From Rhinopomastus cyanomelas (lineage: Eukaryota; Chordata; Aves; Bucerotiformes; Rhinopomastidae), in the NCBI GenBank assembly GCA_013400115.1, contig VXBP01004455.1:1-64000 (forward strand): DNA of 64,000 bases. Direction: 5' to 3'. Shown here piece after piece: positions 47,851 to 60,672 of this stretch. Numbering within the stretch: position 1 is the stretch's first letter; every line of letters begins with the position of its first letter. The notes beneath the pieces are model-generated. The model saw nothing but the letters and a program-made list of their open reading frames with translations. It was not told the DNA's origin and did not search any database. The translations under genes and the position numbers were made by a program.

Positions 47851-50847
47851 ATCAATACAAAATGTGGATAGCCAAATATTGCCTAATGTAGCTGTGGCTG
47901 GAGACATGTTTGGAGGCAGATTTTTCTCTGCAAGAAGATGTAACAAAGCCAGAGAGAATACTTAGCAATATTTTATCTGCTAAAGGTTCAGGAATCACTG
48001 AACTGCAGCACTTTACAAGATCTGACTTCTTATTCTCTCTGAGAAGATATTGGTGAGCAAAGTCAAAAGCAGTCATCGATGAGATTCCATTTTTATTCAC
48101 GAGAATGGCCAAGAATATGTCTTGCAAATTTTATACAAGTCCTTGAGTGAGGTCTCCAGTAGCAAGAGTTGGCTGAAGTCAAACTCCATGGAACACACTT
48201 AGGTACTCCTACTCATCCTTGTAAATTGTCTTCTTTGGTGCAGATGACTCTCTGGAGAAATGAAAACTGTGCATCTCAGCCAGAGGTCTTAGTCTGAGTG
48301 AAACATAGTCATAAACTAGTCCACACCCCTGACTTAATGTTTCTCTCATAAATAACATTCCCCTAACTGCACACATCTCTCATTTTTCATAAGTCTTGTT
48401 TCAGGTGAAGGTTGACATAAGGAAACGTGTATGGTCATAGCAAACAGATTAAAACACAAATGCTGAGGATGCATGCCAGGAGACACATATTTCTGCTTTT
48501 AGTAGGCTACTGGGCATTGCAAAGAATCTGTTCGGTCAGCTCAAGCTATGAGAAATGCATAAAAATGCAGTTCACCTTGGCACTAGGAAATTGTCTTCTC
48601 ACCTCCACGCAGGCACTCCAAATATTAGATAAGGGACCTGCTAAGGATGTACAGCTCTGCTGTCATTAAGCAACATTATCACTAATTTGGGCAGGATCAG
48701 GCTCTCCTGCTTTCTTTTTCCTGGTCAGTATCTTCCACCCTTCCTTTCTTCTGCAGTTCTCCACTGCTGTGCAGTAGTATTAAGCCCTAACTGTATTTGC
48801 CTGAGCAGCTAATTGAACATCTTCTTTTCTCAGTTTATTGAGCTATTCATAGATTTATCTAACAAATCACCTTTATCCTTTCATAGTTAAAGCCAATCTC
48901 AGTAAGACATCTAAGATCAGCAAATTATAATGTAATGAAATCTATTGAAAATTTCAGTTGCACTAAACAAGGTCAATGCTCAGAAGAAACGAAATGTCAC
49001 TCAGAAATGGAGATCAAAGTAATTCCCTTCTATTCCTGCTGCTGCCATAGAGACCAGGGTGGGGGGAAGAGGGGGAAGAGGAGATTTAACAGACTTAATT
49101 CTTCCTGAAATTTATAATTAACTACAAGGGAAAAGGCACAATTACCATATTTCTAAAGAATAAAGGAGAAAAAAGTTGAGCTTTTGACAAGATATAATTA
49201 CAAGACATTACATATGCAATGCACATTAGTGTGTTCTGTGTAATTTTCTTGAGACTCCCCCCAAAAAATGTTGTTGTTGTTTTTTTCTAGAGAAGACAAC
49301 ATCTCATCAGTTTACATTCAGAATGTTTGAAATCCAAAAGCTAGAGCCTTACAATAATTGTTCCAAAATTTAACGCTGGTAAATAAAAACTTGAAACAAA
49401 TACTCAGATACACTCCCCATCTGTCAGATATCTCTGTGCATGTTCTCCAGCTCAGATCAATGGTAATCAATGAAAAGGGTCTTCTCACTCTAAGATTGTG
49501 CAGTTTAGCCAGCAGCCAACCCATAGTCATCAAAGGTGCCCTCAAGTACAATTTCAGAATAGAGTTTACTAAATGACACATAAATCGCACGGATCCAGCA
49601 TTATCACACTTCCAGTGTCTGCCAGGAAAACACCACGGTTCGAAGTGCTCATCAGCACCTAATAATGACTGTGGAGAAAGATTTTGATTTTAGCTAACTG
49701 TGTCTCTCCAGAGGGAAAATCATGTTTCCTTTGTTTCAGGATTGTCACAGCCAGGAAATTCAGTACAAAAAAGCCTGCAGTCTTGCAAAGTAAAAACAGC
49801 AAATGCTGCTCCGATCTATTAATACTATGTGGGCACACAGAAAAGAGGTTATTTTTTTGTTTCATATGCAGCTAAATTTAAATCAGATCTTCATGAGCTG
49901 TAGCTTTCTACAGCTCTGCTGGTTTTGGTAAGATGATACTAGTCTACAACACCTGAGGCAGTGGTTTATACCAAACTTTCTAATTTCCTGATTTTTTCAG
50001 TTTAATGAGATGTATCTGGGGGTGGTGGAAGTGGTCAAGTTTCTTCAGGGAGCCCTATTACAAAAGCACTTCACCATAATAAATATTCAAAGTATTAGCT
50101 ACTTGCACTGGCATCAGGCTGCCGTAATCGATAATCCAATTCCACCTCATAGTGGATTCACCTCTGCAAAGAGAGATCAACAGCTGGCATCTAATGTGTG
50201 TGGACCTACTCTCCCTCTGCAGCAGATTATCTGATTGGATTTGCTGTTCTGCCCTTCTCAGAGCCACTTGAAACTGGTCCTGCTGCTGCTCTAAATTAGA
50301 GATCCTCTGAAAGCGAGATGACTCCAGTGATGTCACCTCCACACTCTTTCATCCTTCAGACAAGTTCTAAAAAGCCCTTTAAACCAAATGGGTTGGTGCT
50401 GGGAGTCAGCTCTGCTGACTAAATTATTAATAAATTGGGTTTCACCCTTACTTGGGGTATCCACAGTATCCTACTGGGACACGAGAACTGCCTCTACCCT
50501 TCCCAAGAATGGTGCACTATCAACAGGAATTTATAATTACATACTTAATGTGTAGACTGGTAGTTTCAGTCAGCCACCCAAGCCACAGCAACTCCTCACT
50601 CAGATTCACAGTGATGCAGTTGAGGAAAAGCTCTGAATTTTGCCTTGTCTTCAATGTTGGGACAATGGGGAAATGAAAGTTAATGCTGATTAAAAGTAAA
50701 GTTGTCAATTTTATAGTTATTCTCTGCTTCTCTAGTGGGAGAAACCTACAGAGAAGTTGTACCATACCCAGGACGTCTGCCAGCTGTTGGTCACATACTT
50801 GACCATAGTGACTTATTTTCTACAACCATTGCACATACTGCGACTTG

Positions 50848-50863
50848 TGCTAACACACACACA
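50848..50863. repeat. Short (AC)n run
   Basis: About seven AC units; too short to be more than a minor microsatellite. Confidence 0.85.
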
Positions 50864-51407
50864 CATCTGTCAGAGTTTTGCCTTAATTACACCCATTAGT
50901 GTCCCCTGTTCCAAATATATTGATGTGTGAGCAGAAGAAAGCAGAGTAGACAGGTGTTGCTGGCTCCTGGCAGCCTCGTCAGTCTGAACTGTACACATTT
51001 AGCTTGGATATGAGTTAGCCACACAAACAAACCTATCACCCTGCCTCCCAGCACCACTACAATACAGGGTTTTTCCCTCCCATCTTTATTTCATTCTTTT
51101 AAGCAGTTGAACTAAACCTTCAGAGAAGGTGTTGGGTGTGCAGACATTAATAGAGAGAGATGGTTGATAAATCAGACTAGACTAATGCAGAGGTTTCAAA
51201 TATAAACTACTTTCTCATTAGTGGAATAACGAGTCTTTCATTAGCTCAAAACAAAACCTAAACAAAAAACAACCACCAAAGGCAAACTCACATGATGATT
51301 TTTTCCATTCACATGAATAATGACATCTTTGTTTAATTGTCTGGTCTCACAGAGCCAAGTGATCCCTGAATTAAATATGGAACCTGTGTACTGAGTGACC
51401 TTACTTA

Positions 51408-51452
51408 AACTAGATGATCTTTCGAGGTCTCTTCCAATCTCTGGTTCTATGA
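51408..51452 (+). mobile_element. Orphan CR1 LINE 3' tail (plus)
   Basis: About 45 bp reading 'actagatgatctttcgaggt' and then 'cttccaatctctggttctat' to a single octamer. This is the end of a plus-strand CR1 of the young tail type. Nothing further 5' of CR1 is recognisable, so it is a very short truncated insertion or a deletion remnant. Confidence 0.8.
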
Positions 51453-54050
51453 CCTACTGCACAGTTAATCAGAAACTGGCTACAAGAATCTCTAAGAAGG
51501 AGTAATTGTTGCAGGATTTCCAACATGAGTTAACTGAAATGTATTTCTGTAGCTATAAAAACCAACACAATCAAGCTGGACATTCTTCCTGGATCTGAAG
51601 GTGACCTATTCTTTGGATGCAGCTCTGGGTCACAGGTACCCTACTGCCACCAGTGCTTAGTACTGTGGTCTTGGGAGTCAAGCGACATGCAGCAAGTGGA
51701 TTAGGTTTTGTGAATGAATTCCAATTGTTGTATTTGGTGTCTAGTCTTTGCATACATTTTTGCAAGCCTTTCTGAAAACACAGACCTTCTCAGATAATAA
51801 AACATGGGATTTTGAGAAAACCTCAGTACGCAGGTCCCAAACAAAGCAAGAGGTGACACCAATGGCAGCCAACATTGACAGTTCCTAGGGCCACAACAAA
51901 TGTTATGATTAGATTGTCCAATAACTTTAAAAATCTTGATCTTAGGAGAAGGCCTTTAGCCAATCCTGTATGCCGTAGAAGACTGGATTCCCTTCATTGA
52001 CCTTTCAGGTTTTAAACCAGTGGAGTTCCCACCTCTGAGCTCTGCTTTATAGCAACAAAGGCCAGAAAGCTTTTGGGAAAACTGATTATCCTTTCTAAGC
52101 TACCTGACATGAGGAACTGGGGGTTTCAGTGAAGCAAGCCCTGTATAGCGAGTCTTGTTGGGCAACTGGTTTCTTTTTAACCAGTAGCTACTTTTTTATT
52201 CATAATTCTGCAAAAGGCAGAAGGATGGTAAGAGAGGTGATAGCTTGGGGAGAAGACGGCATGTTGTCTGTGACTTTTGGGAGTCACAGTGGGAATGTTC
52301 TTCCTTTTCAAAAACTCCTGGTGGTCCCACTGGGATGCTTTTATTTACACTTAATTCTTCCTAACGATAAAAGAGTGCCATTAAATTAAGGTGTTTTATG
52401 CCACAGCAGGAGAAATAAGCTATGCTGGGAACATGATCAATTACAATGAACTAGACCATGAGTCCTCCTTGACTGATTTAGCATCTCTTAGGTCCTGGGT
52501 TCAGAAATGTATGGAAACATGCAGAAAATATAAAAGGAGAAGAAGAGTTTGTGCAAATTAAGATATTAAACCTATCTTAAATGTATCTTACATTTTAGCT
52601 GAAAAAATGTCATTTGGATTTAAGACTTGGCAAGTTACATCAGAAATTAATATTATTAGCTGGCATCTTTCACCATATAGAGTTCACAGCAGGATCTTCC
52701 GATCTATTAAACATAATCCACAAGGGCATATTCACTCCACCACAACATTTAGGCAATTTTTTTTAGACTGGAAATACCGAAAAATCCAGACTGAATTTAA
52801 TGACCATGTGCTAAAAATGTCACATTTTTCAGCAGTGTTGGTATTTTTCAGCTTAAACAGCATTCACACTCCTCCCTTCTTATTACTTATAAGATCTGAA
52901 GAATGAAACTGATGTTTTTACTCCATCTTGACATTAAGATTCACTTTTCTAAGAATGAGAACCATTCATCTGCACCAAAGTGACCACATCGTTGATCTAC
53001 ACAGTTGGTACTCATTGAAATATTTATTTTAAAAACCAAAATGTTCTGAAATTTATGAAAATTGGCATAAACAGACACCACAAAAACATTGTAGGTTTAA
53101 AGGGGGTTACTCAAATGCACAATACAGCAGGCAAGATCAGGTTAGGAATCAATATAATACAATGTCGCTGGTGCAGCTACTTAAATATGGCACTCAGCAA
53201 CACGAGGAAACCAACTGTAATCTTTCTGGCTCCAAGCCTTTGCAATACCAAAGTGTTCTGAAATGAGATGTTTGCCATTATTCAGCTCAATTACATATGT
53301 TAATGTGATGTTCCCACATGCATCCAAATAGCAGGTCACCCAGAACTCACAACCCTCTCTCATTCCAACACCATATTGGCAGCAAAGACTGACTATCTGT
53401 AGTTTAATATTTAAGGCTCATATGATTGACTTTCAGATCATTTCAGCCATTTAGCAGAGGATCCAAGAAAAAGAAGAGGTAGGAGGAAAAATATTGTGTG
53501 TAGATGGATTTGGGAGCCCCACTCAGAGCAGCAGCAGTAGTGATGACTGAGACTACATTTGTTATCGCCCAGAAGGCCCTGGGAAAATGTTACTGGAAAC
53601 ATTCATCACCAATTCATAAAACAAACACAGCAATTTTTCTTGATAAATAAAAAAGTAACTTAGACATACTGTTCTCCCAGTTTTACCATCTTAAAAGTAG
53701 ACTCATTCCCCCCATCCCAACTTTAAACAACTTTCAAGGTCAAGGATGATTTCAGTTGCTGGTCCCCACCACATCACCAGTCACTGCGAAGTGGAAGTAC
53801 CACAGCTTGCTTTTCAATCTGGTGCTTATTTTCTGTTGGAAACCAATACCAGAGAGTAGGAATTGGATGTTTAGCATGATCCTGCACCCAGGCTTTGTTG
53901 AGCAGTGCTGTGCCCCTACTGCTGAGCACTTTTCATCAGTATAGTGTCAACCCATGGGTGCCTCCACTCTGCTTTGGGGCAAGTTGAGAATGTAGTCTCA
54001 GATCCAGGTCATCTTGTGGGAGTCAGAAGGATCTGGAAAAAAACAGAAGT
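51453..54050. other. Unique AT-rich DNA
   Basis: No gene or repeat family recognised. The longest frame (52607-52906, 99 codons) has no known domain. Confidence 0.5.
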
Positions 54051-54097
54051 TGAATGAGGCCACAGAAGGAGGAGTACTCCTTCTGTGGCCTCATTCA
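54051..54097. repeat. Perfect 21-bp inverted repeat (hairpin)
   Basis: Left arm 54051-54071 (TGAATGAGGCCACAGAAGGA plus G) and right arm 54077-54097 are exact reverse complements with a 5-nt loop, GAGTA. The stem seems to extend imperfectly outward for ~15 bp between the A-rich left flank (54036-54050) and the 'cttgttctttcccc' right flank, giving a miRNA-precursor-sized hairpin of roughly 80 nt. There is no flanking transposon terminus or target duplication that I can see. It may be a structured RNA source, a template-switch mutation or an assembly fold-back. Confidence 0.9.
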
Positions 54098-55737
54098 CCT
54101 CTTGTTCTTTCCCCATATGGGTTTCTCCACTGTCAAAATGGGAATGACATCTCGCATCTGTTTCTGCAGCTCCACCAGGCTCCCTGTTCTCTTAGGTGGC
54201 CGCTCACCACTCATTTGCTGCAGCCTGTGGGTTCCTAGGGTGTCTGCTCCTGCCCTTCTCCATGTCACAGGTGCAGGTCCCATTTTACATGGTCATGACA
54301 CAAAAAGGTGACAGCAATGATGACAGGAGTGCTAACCGTTGGTTTGTCTGATCATCTCCTTTAGGTGTTCAGCCTCAGACATTTTGCAAGTTCTAAGGAA
54401 ATTATTCATTTCATGAAAAATAAACCAGAACACAGAGCGACCGTTTGAACCCCAATGTTTGAACTTCCCGTGGTAACTACTTCTCATAAACATTGTCACC
54501 ACGTAACAAAGACGCCTGACTTGTAGTAACAGAAAGGGAGTTCCCTGGTTATCATCATGCCATTGAATATTGTTAGTTTGCTAAGTTTGAGAACACCTCA
54601 AAGATTCTTAAAGATCTTCGTCTGCCACCATTGTGCATAGAAAATTGTTTACATGACGCATATACAGAAGGAATTCTTTAGAAGGACCTTTTCCAAACAG
54701 TAAGGAGAGCTCTAACATCAGCACAGGAGTGCTGAATTGGCACCAAGGCAATTTTATTTTTCAGGCCTAGAGATGAAAAGTAAGCTATGTTTTTCCCCCA
54801 AAAAGCCACAATAAGCCACAAGAAAGTTGCATCTCTCCAATCAGAAACATCATGACTACCTAAACTACATCTGATTGGCCTCTTTAAAATCCTGGGACCC
54901 ATATAATGCTCCCCCACACCTTTTTATTTTTCATTCTTTAGTTTACAGAATAAACTGATCAGCTGAGAAAATATGTGCATTATATCGTGCACTCTGAAAG
55001 TGCTCTGGTAGCTAGGGATATTTATAGACACAAGCACAGGCTAAGATAAAATATTAAATCATTTTCCTTTTGCTAGTAAAAAACAAGTGCATTACGTATA
55101 CTTTAGAAAGTGATAAAGAAACAAACTGCATAATCTACAGAAAAAGAGAACAAAATGCTTATTGCAGCAAAGCTTATTTGTCACTTATCTTGCAGCCTGG
55201 CACAGTGCATGCTCGATCTATTTAATTACAAGAACAGAAAAATAGCAGAGAAATATGTACACATAGCAATGTTTGCAGTCCTACCTTGGTCGTGACAATG
55301 CACAGACAATCCATTCTGTAAATCTCCACAGGAGTGTATGTAAATCATAAAAACAAACCAGCAAGGGTGAGGAAAGGCTTTTGAACAGCATGAACAGAAC
55401 CGGAGGCTTGAATCTGCACAGCCTGCTTTTCCAAGTGGGGCCCTCGTAAGAAACTCGAGTCCTCCTCCACAATGCTAAAGGCAGTCATGATGCTCACAGG
55501 GATCAGAAAACCCACTAGAAATCATCTCAAGCAAAACTTCCAGGTGGCTTATCAGGCTTGATTGCTGCATTGTTCAATCTCTGATCAAAATATTCTGTTG
55601 AATAGTATGCAGCCTTCTAAATGGGAAGACGAGAGCCACAAGCACAAAAGAGCAGAAGCATCACATTTCAGCCCTGTCTCTGGTTTCACAATTCTGATCT
55701 GCTGTTTCAGTATACCCATAAGATTTCCTTTGCCAAG
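54098..55737. other. Unique DNA
   Basis: No gene recognised. Frames at 54054-54311 (plus) and 54095-54283 (minus) overlap the hairpin flank and match no family I know. Confidence 0.5.
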
Positions 55738-55786
<49 letters not shown>

Positions 55787-55860
55787 CCTCTCGCTCTCTC
55801 CTTCCCTGTCTTTTCCCCCCTCCCCTCCTCTCTCTCACTCTCTCCCTCCTCTTTTCTACT
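55738..55860. repeat. (CT)n / pyrimidine-rich tract
   Basis: A long CT dinucleotide array followed by CCCTC and CTCTCC units, almost pure pyrimidine on the plus strand. The long S/L-rich (plus) and R/E-rich (minus) open frames here are artefacts of the repeat. Such tracts can form triplex DNA, and in promoters they can bind GAGA-type factors. Confidence 0.97.
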
Positions 55861-55900
55861 AACTCTGAGCAAGCACAACACACACAACTATCTGGCCCAT

Positions 55901-56013
55901 CGATCAAAGTGCTGTCGCTTCTCTGCCAAAACAACTGCTTGGTGTTGTAAGGGGCTTTACGAAGAGCGCGATGCCTACAGAACGCACATTGCTCGAAGCG
56001 CGTGATTGAAACG
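55901..56013. promoter_or_regulatory. CpG-dense patch, candidate regulatory element
   Basis: Ten CpG dinucleotides fall within 113 bp (at 55901, 55916, 55960, 55967, 55969, 55983, 55994, 55999, 56001 and 56012), whereas the surrounding kilobases are CpG-poor. Two related motifs, CGAAGAGCGCG (55960-55970) and CGAAGCGCG (55994-56002), lie 34 bp apart. A TATAAA hexamer follows at 56094-56099. The patch sits between a CT tract and a GA tract. CpG retention suggests an element unmethylated in the germ line, such as a small promoter or enhancer. No exon is recognised next to it. Confidence 0.4.
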
Positions 56014-56595
56014 TTAAGATGTGTGAGAGAGCTCATGCATCACATCTACAATCACTCAGAATTACTAGGTCAGATTCAGATTCAGGAAGTGCCTATAAAT
56101 ACCAGCTGGATAAGGTGAACTTTCGAAAAGAATCATAGAAAATAATCAGCCAGGGAGGGGGGAAAGAAAGGAAATGCATATTTGCATGTGCACACAGGTC
56201 TGTGAAGCACAGTGGTATAATGACAGCCATATACATGGGAAAAAACCCTGCGTTATATACGTGATTCAAAGCTACAGAGGGCCACCTCCCCCCATCCCCC
56301 CTTATGAAAAATACATTGAAGTGTTAATTAAAATCAAGCACTCCGTACAACAGAGCTTAAAAACTCCTTAAGCTGTCTCACAAACTTTCTCTGCATCTTT
56401 GACAGATCTGCAGGCTTAATCGATTTATGTCATGTTTGGTTCGCTTTGCTCAGAGTTTTGCAGACTGTTTAACCCCCAAAGCCCTACCTTTCTTGCAGTG
56501 ATGCTGGTGCACAGCTTGTCTTTCAGGTGTCTTACATGAATCATTTTGAGTTAGAAAGCTTGCTGTCAGCTCTTAAAGTCTTCTCTCTCTTACAG
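56014..56595. other. Unique DNA between CpG patch and GA tract
   Basis: It holds the TATAAA at 56094-56099, a 6-bp repeat (cagattcagattcag, 56071-56085) and two pyrimidine-AG sites resembling 3' splice sites ('ctttcttgcag' ending 56499 and 'ctctcttacag' ending 56596). No coding exon can be assigned to them. Confidence 0.4.
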
Positions 56596-56660
56596 ATAGA
56601 GGAAGAGAGAGAGAAGAAAGAGGGAGGGAGAGAGAAGAGACACAGAAGGGGAAAGATATG
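56596..56660. repeat. (GA)-rich purine tract
   Basis: GAGAGA, GGGAGG and AGAAG units, almost pure purine on the plus strand. It is the opposite strand bias of the CT tract 750 bp upstream, so the two could pair. Confidence 0.9.
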
Positions 56661-59600
56661 TAAAATGAAAGCTCTGGCCAAAGAGAGAGGAAAATCAATG
56701 CTCCTATTCACTGCAAAAAAAAACTACAGCCAACTGGACTGTTGACAGCAACAAGAGGAAACGTCTAGACACCCATACATTACAATTTACCTTTTCAACA
56801 CACTGGACAGCACAATTCCCCCTGGGTGCTTTGCTGAGGATCTCTCATTCTCACTCTGAGCTAAAATATGTTTTCAATAAAATAAGGCTTTCCAAGTAAA
56901 TAAAAGGATATTTAAGAGTCATATCTCTTCCATAAAATACTCTGGTTATAACCCTAATATTCTTACAATCGCTAAAGCAGCATGAGGCTCCGTAAATGAC
57001 ACACATTACCTTGTCAAAATGAGGTCACTGCTACCAAAGTTACAAAATCCATAGTGAATTAGATATGTGGTCAGAGAGCAACCAACCCTCCCCTAGCTAT
57101 TAAAGTCTTGGTGTCTTGGTGGATATAACATCTTAAAGAGAAAGTCTCCAGAGCACTTGCAACTGTATCTGAAACTTTAACTCACGCTAAGCAACCACAC
57201 GTGTACAGGATGCAACGGAACATGCACGTTTTCTCTCTACTGATGCTTTGCCCAGTAGCCAAACAGTCGACTTTATCATAGATTATATGGAATACTGAAC
57301 TTCCAAACGCCCCTGAAGTAAGTACCAATTAATCATCTCCTTAAGAACCAATTAACCCATGAAAATTATCTAACCTAGGACACTCTTCTGCTCTAAGCAT
57401 GGAAGGGTAAAGAGGAATTTGGTCAACTCAAAATCAGAAGATATTGTAGCACTTAGATGTAAAATGTCAAAGTTTGTCTTCTCCCAACTCATTGATCCAA
57501 GCTGATCTAGTAAGATGTGAAATATTTCCATACATATCATTATGTAATGATTTGGCTGTAAAACTTTATATCATACCTGAAAAAGCATATGGGGATATGT
57601 TTGGAAATTGGTCTCCAAGTGCATGATCTGCAAACAATTTTATTTGCAAGTAACTCTGCTCCTGTGACCTGATCCCAGTGAATTCGTGTTCCTGTTTGCA
57701 GTTTGTATTAAAAACAAAGGGTTTGCCCCCATTGAGGCTGTTTATGTGAGCAACATGGCTCATGTATTTATCTGGGGAAATCAGGCTCCAGAAGTGTGCC
57801 TAAAAGCTTCATCCTGCACTCATCCAATTTGAGTGTCATCTCCTGTCATAAAACACAGCTATGGGAATTTAACAGGTAGGACTTGCATCTGTGCTACTCA
57901 AGTTTAGTGCATGGTTGCGCATTGTGGTCCCTGGAATACCGACACCAACTTTTTACTCTCAGTATCTCCTGTAGCTCCAGAAAGGATTGTCTGCTTTTGG
58001 GGCCACAGACCCCAACTCCAATCTTCCATGAGCTTCTGGTCATAGCTTCTAACATAAATATACTGGTGACTCAACAGAACTCAGTTGACAGTATGGGAAC
58101 AAACAATTGTCAGTGGCTCTCCAGTGTTTTTCCCAAGGATGCAGTTCCTCATTTTAATTAACTGCACATGCCAAACACAAAAGAGGGGCTAGGCTACTTC
58201 ATTTTCTTCCTCCAACTAGATACTTTTTCCATTCATTTTTGGACCCCACATATAAGACTTTCAGAGCTTTGGCATCGCTTTATCCTTCATTAGAAACATC
58301 TCCTTCTGCTCTAATTTCTACAGGTCATACTGCTGCCTAGTTCTATTTTTTCCTCTGCTCTTCCAGCCTTTGTGTTATCTGCCCATATGATCATGATTGA
58401 AATCTACTATAGAAAGACTTGACCCAAAAACCAAACAAAATGATAAGCAGCCATCTGGGGTGAAACAAGATTGTTCATACTTGCTCATAGTTGATTTAGA
58501 TGGTCAAAAATAACCTCTGTGATGAGCTTTTACTCTTGGGAAGCCTTAATATAGAAGAACAATAACAATTATTTCCCACCATGATAGCAGTGGCTGTAGA
58601 CACCACCATGTGAAAACCAATTGGCCAGATGACTGTTTTCTTCTCTAATTTTATCACAGTGGGTGAAATGTGATGGTCTGTATAATGTAGTAGTCTAGAC
58701 TGGACAATTTAATACTCCTTTCTCCAATGTAGTCAGGTACTTACACTTGGACAACCAAAGCATAGAATTTAATTAGGTAGTTATATTTACAGCCAGAGCC
58801 TGTAGCATCCATCTGAATTGAACATTCGTAAAACAAGCTTCTGTAAATCCTAAAACCAATAGGAAGGATTCTCTAACTTTTTGCTAAATCCTTCCCTTTG
58901 CTAAATTCTTTTAAACATTTCTTCAATTCATTTGAAACTAAAATATTACAGAGCAACAAGTGTAAAGAGAAACTGATGTTTTAAAAAAAGCAAAACTGGC
59001 TTCTTTGGTATCTCCAACTCAAACAGTAGAAATTAAGAAGAGTACTAGGTCTCCAGTTTTGGAATAGACACTGAGAAAAGAGAACATCTACCAGAGTGCT
59101 AACACAGCACTAGTAATACCAGCATTTTGCAAAATTTGGACAATAACTATTTAGAGCTCTGTGCACCTACACAGAAAACATACGCATACACGTCCTCTTA
59201 CCAACATAGAGAAAGATTTATTTACTCCTAATGTATCCTGAATTGTGTGCTAAGGAATACTTGTTGATGGCATTACATTGCTAGTCTTTCACATGAGGTT
59301 ACATTCTTTATCTTCTCAGTTCATATATTTCACCCCAGCAAGCTACAACCAAGTTCTTTTATGTCTCTTCAATAAGGCAGCTGATGGAGTCACGAATTTC
59401 TGCCTTTCTGGTCTGAGCTCATTTTTAGCATTTTAATGTAGTTACTGCTAGGCTGATGTGCATCACATGTGGTTGGTTAGTTAGTAGGTCAACAAAACTG
59501 TTCAAGTAATCATACACTAGAAAGGAAAATCTCATGGGACAGCCTCTTTATTAGTACTGGGTCGTGCTACATAAAACAAATAAAAATGAGAGTCTACTAG

Positions 59601-60524
59601 TCTTACAGATCCTGAATACGTAATTAGGAGCTATATTAGAAATGAACTGTCACAATGAATCTTGCTTCAGCCAAGGAAAAGAAGTTAACACGAATTTCAG
59701 GAGGTGTGAAGTTCCATATACCATAGTCACTAACAATTAAATGCAGCTCCCAGGCTGAAGCAGATGCTCATGAGTGCTGGTGTTAATTTAAAGCTCAACG
59801 AATTAGCAGTTCTGCCCCTCCTGACTGTAGCAGCCCTAACAGCAGCAGCTCTGCAACTGGCCTCAGGCCCATGACAGTCTCAGACAGAAGAATCATTCTC
59901 TTCTGCCATGCATGGCAAATTTCATTGCTACTTAGCACAACCATTGTTGGAATCCTGACCAACTTCTCTGACTGGTAGCTTTCTCAATGAAAACGACAGT
60001 TTTCTCTTCTGTTGGGAAGCACAGACCTCTCCACTTTGAGTCTACAAGCAGAAGATAGAACGGGTGCAGGGAGAGGTGAAGGCTGGACAGACAACATAAC
60101 TCCATCACAAGGACTCTGTACACAAGAGGCCATGGGGGCCCCAGACTCAACATTCACAGAAATGTGAAAAAGAAAAATGTTTCTTGGCTACTGCACAGCT
60201 GTGGAGGGGATTCCCTCTCTCTTCCTGCCTCAAGCACAGATCCAGCTCAACATAATTTTATTCAGTACAAGGGATTTCACATCACTTAGCCAAGCAGTGC
60301 CCCTGCACACAAAAGCATGAAATAATATATTGGATTTTTATTTTTTCATAATACACAGCAGGCATTTCACTGACACTGTTTGCTGAGGGCCTCATTTTAA
60401 TAGTTGGCCCTTGGCTAGTGTACCCATTGCCTTCAAGGGTGCTCAGTGGGACAGCAGAGTGGTTGCCTCCATTTCTCTTGAGGAGTCAGTGAACAAAAGA
60501 ATGACAAGATAAGTGACAATGTCC
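56661..60524. other. Unique AT-rich DNA
   Basis: No gene, RNA or repeat family recognised. Open frames are at most 92 codons and match no known domain. Confidence 0.5.
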
Positions 60525-60672
60525 TGAGGACCTGAAGAGGTCTTGATCCAACCTCCTGCTCAAAGTAGGTTCAGCAATGAGGCCAGATCATGTTGGTCAG
60601 GCCATAATCCAGCCTGCTTTAGAATATCTTCGAAGATGGAGACAGTGCAACCTCTCCAGTAGTCTCATTCCC
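60525..60672 (-). mobile_element. Old CR1 LINE 3' fragment (minus)
   Basis: Diverged minus-strand CR1 end. Blocks 'gaggacctgaagaggtcttg', 'aacctcctgctcaaagtagg', 'atgaggccagatcatgttgg' and 'gaagatggagacagtgcaac' follow CR1 order. The octamer tail is lost and no coding part remains. Confidence 0.85.

Larger units (their letters stand above)
43135..51407. other. Long unique AT-rich stretch
   Basis: More than 8 kb without a recognised repeat family or gene. It contains an AT-rich patch at 47816-47850 and a short CA run at 50848-50863. Opposed open frames at 49318-49590/49358-49576 and 50010-50342 mirror each other and are unrecognised. No promoter or splice signal could be tied to any frame by eye. 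Confidence 0.5.

Noticed and set aside
53880..54320. Possible decayed protein-coding exon around the hairpin (frames on both strands)
   Set aside because: Neither strand gives a recognisable family, and the perfect hairpin itself keeps both strands open locally.
55562..56036. Frames of 100-147 codons on both strands, rich in Ser/Leu or Arg/Glu
   Set aside because: They are translations of the CT/GA dinucleotide array, which is open in all frames, and have no other coding signal.
56480..56600. Pyrimidine-AG sites resembling 3' splice sites
   Set aside because: No open, conserved-looking exon follows them and the second lies in a CT-to-GA transition that creates such motifs by composition.
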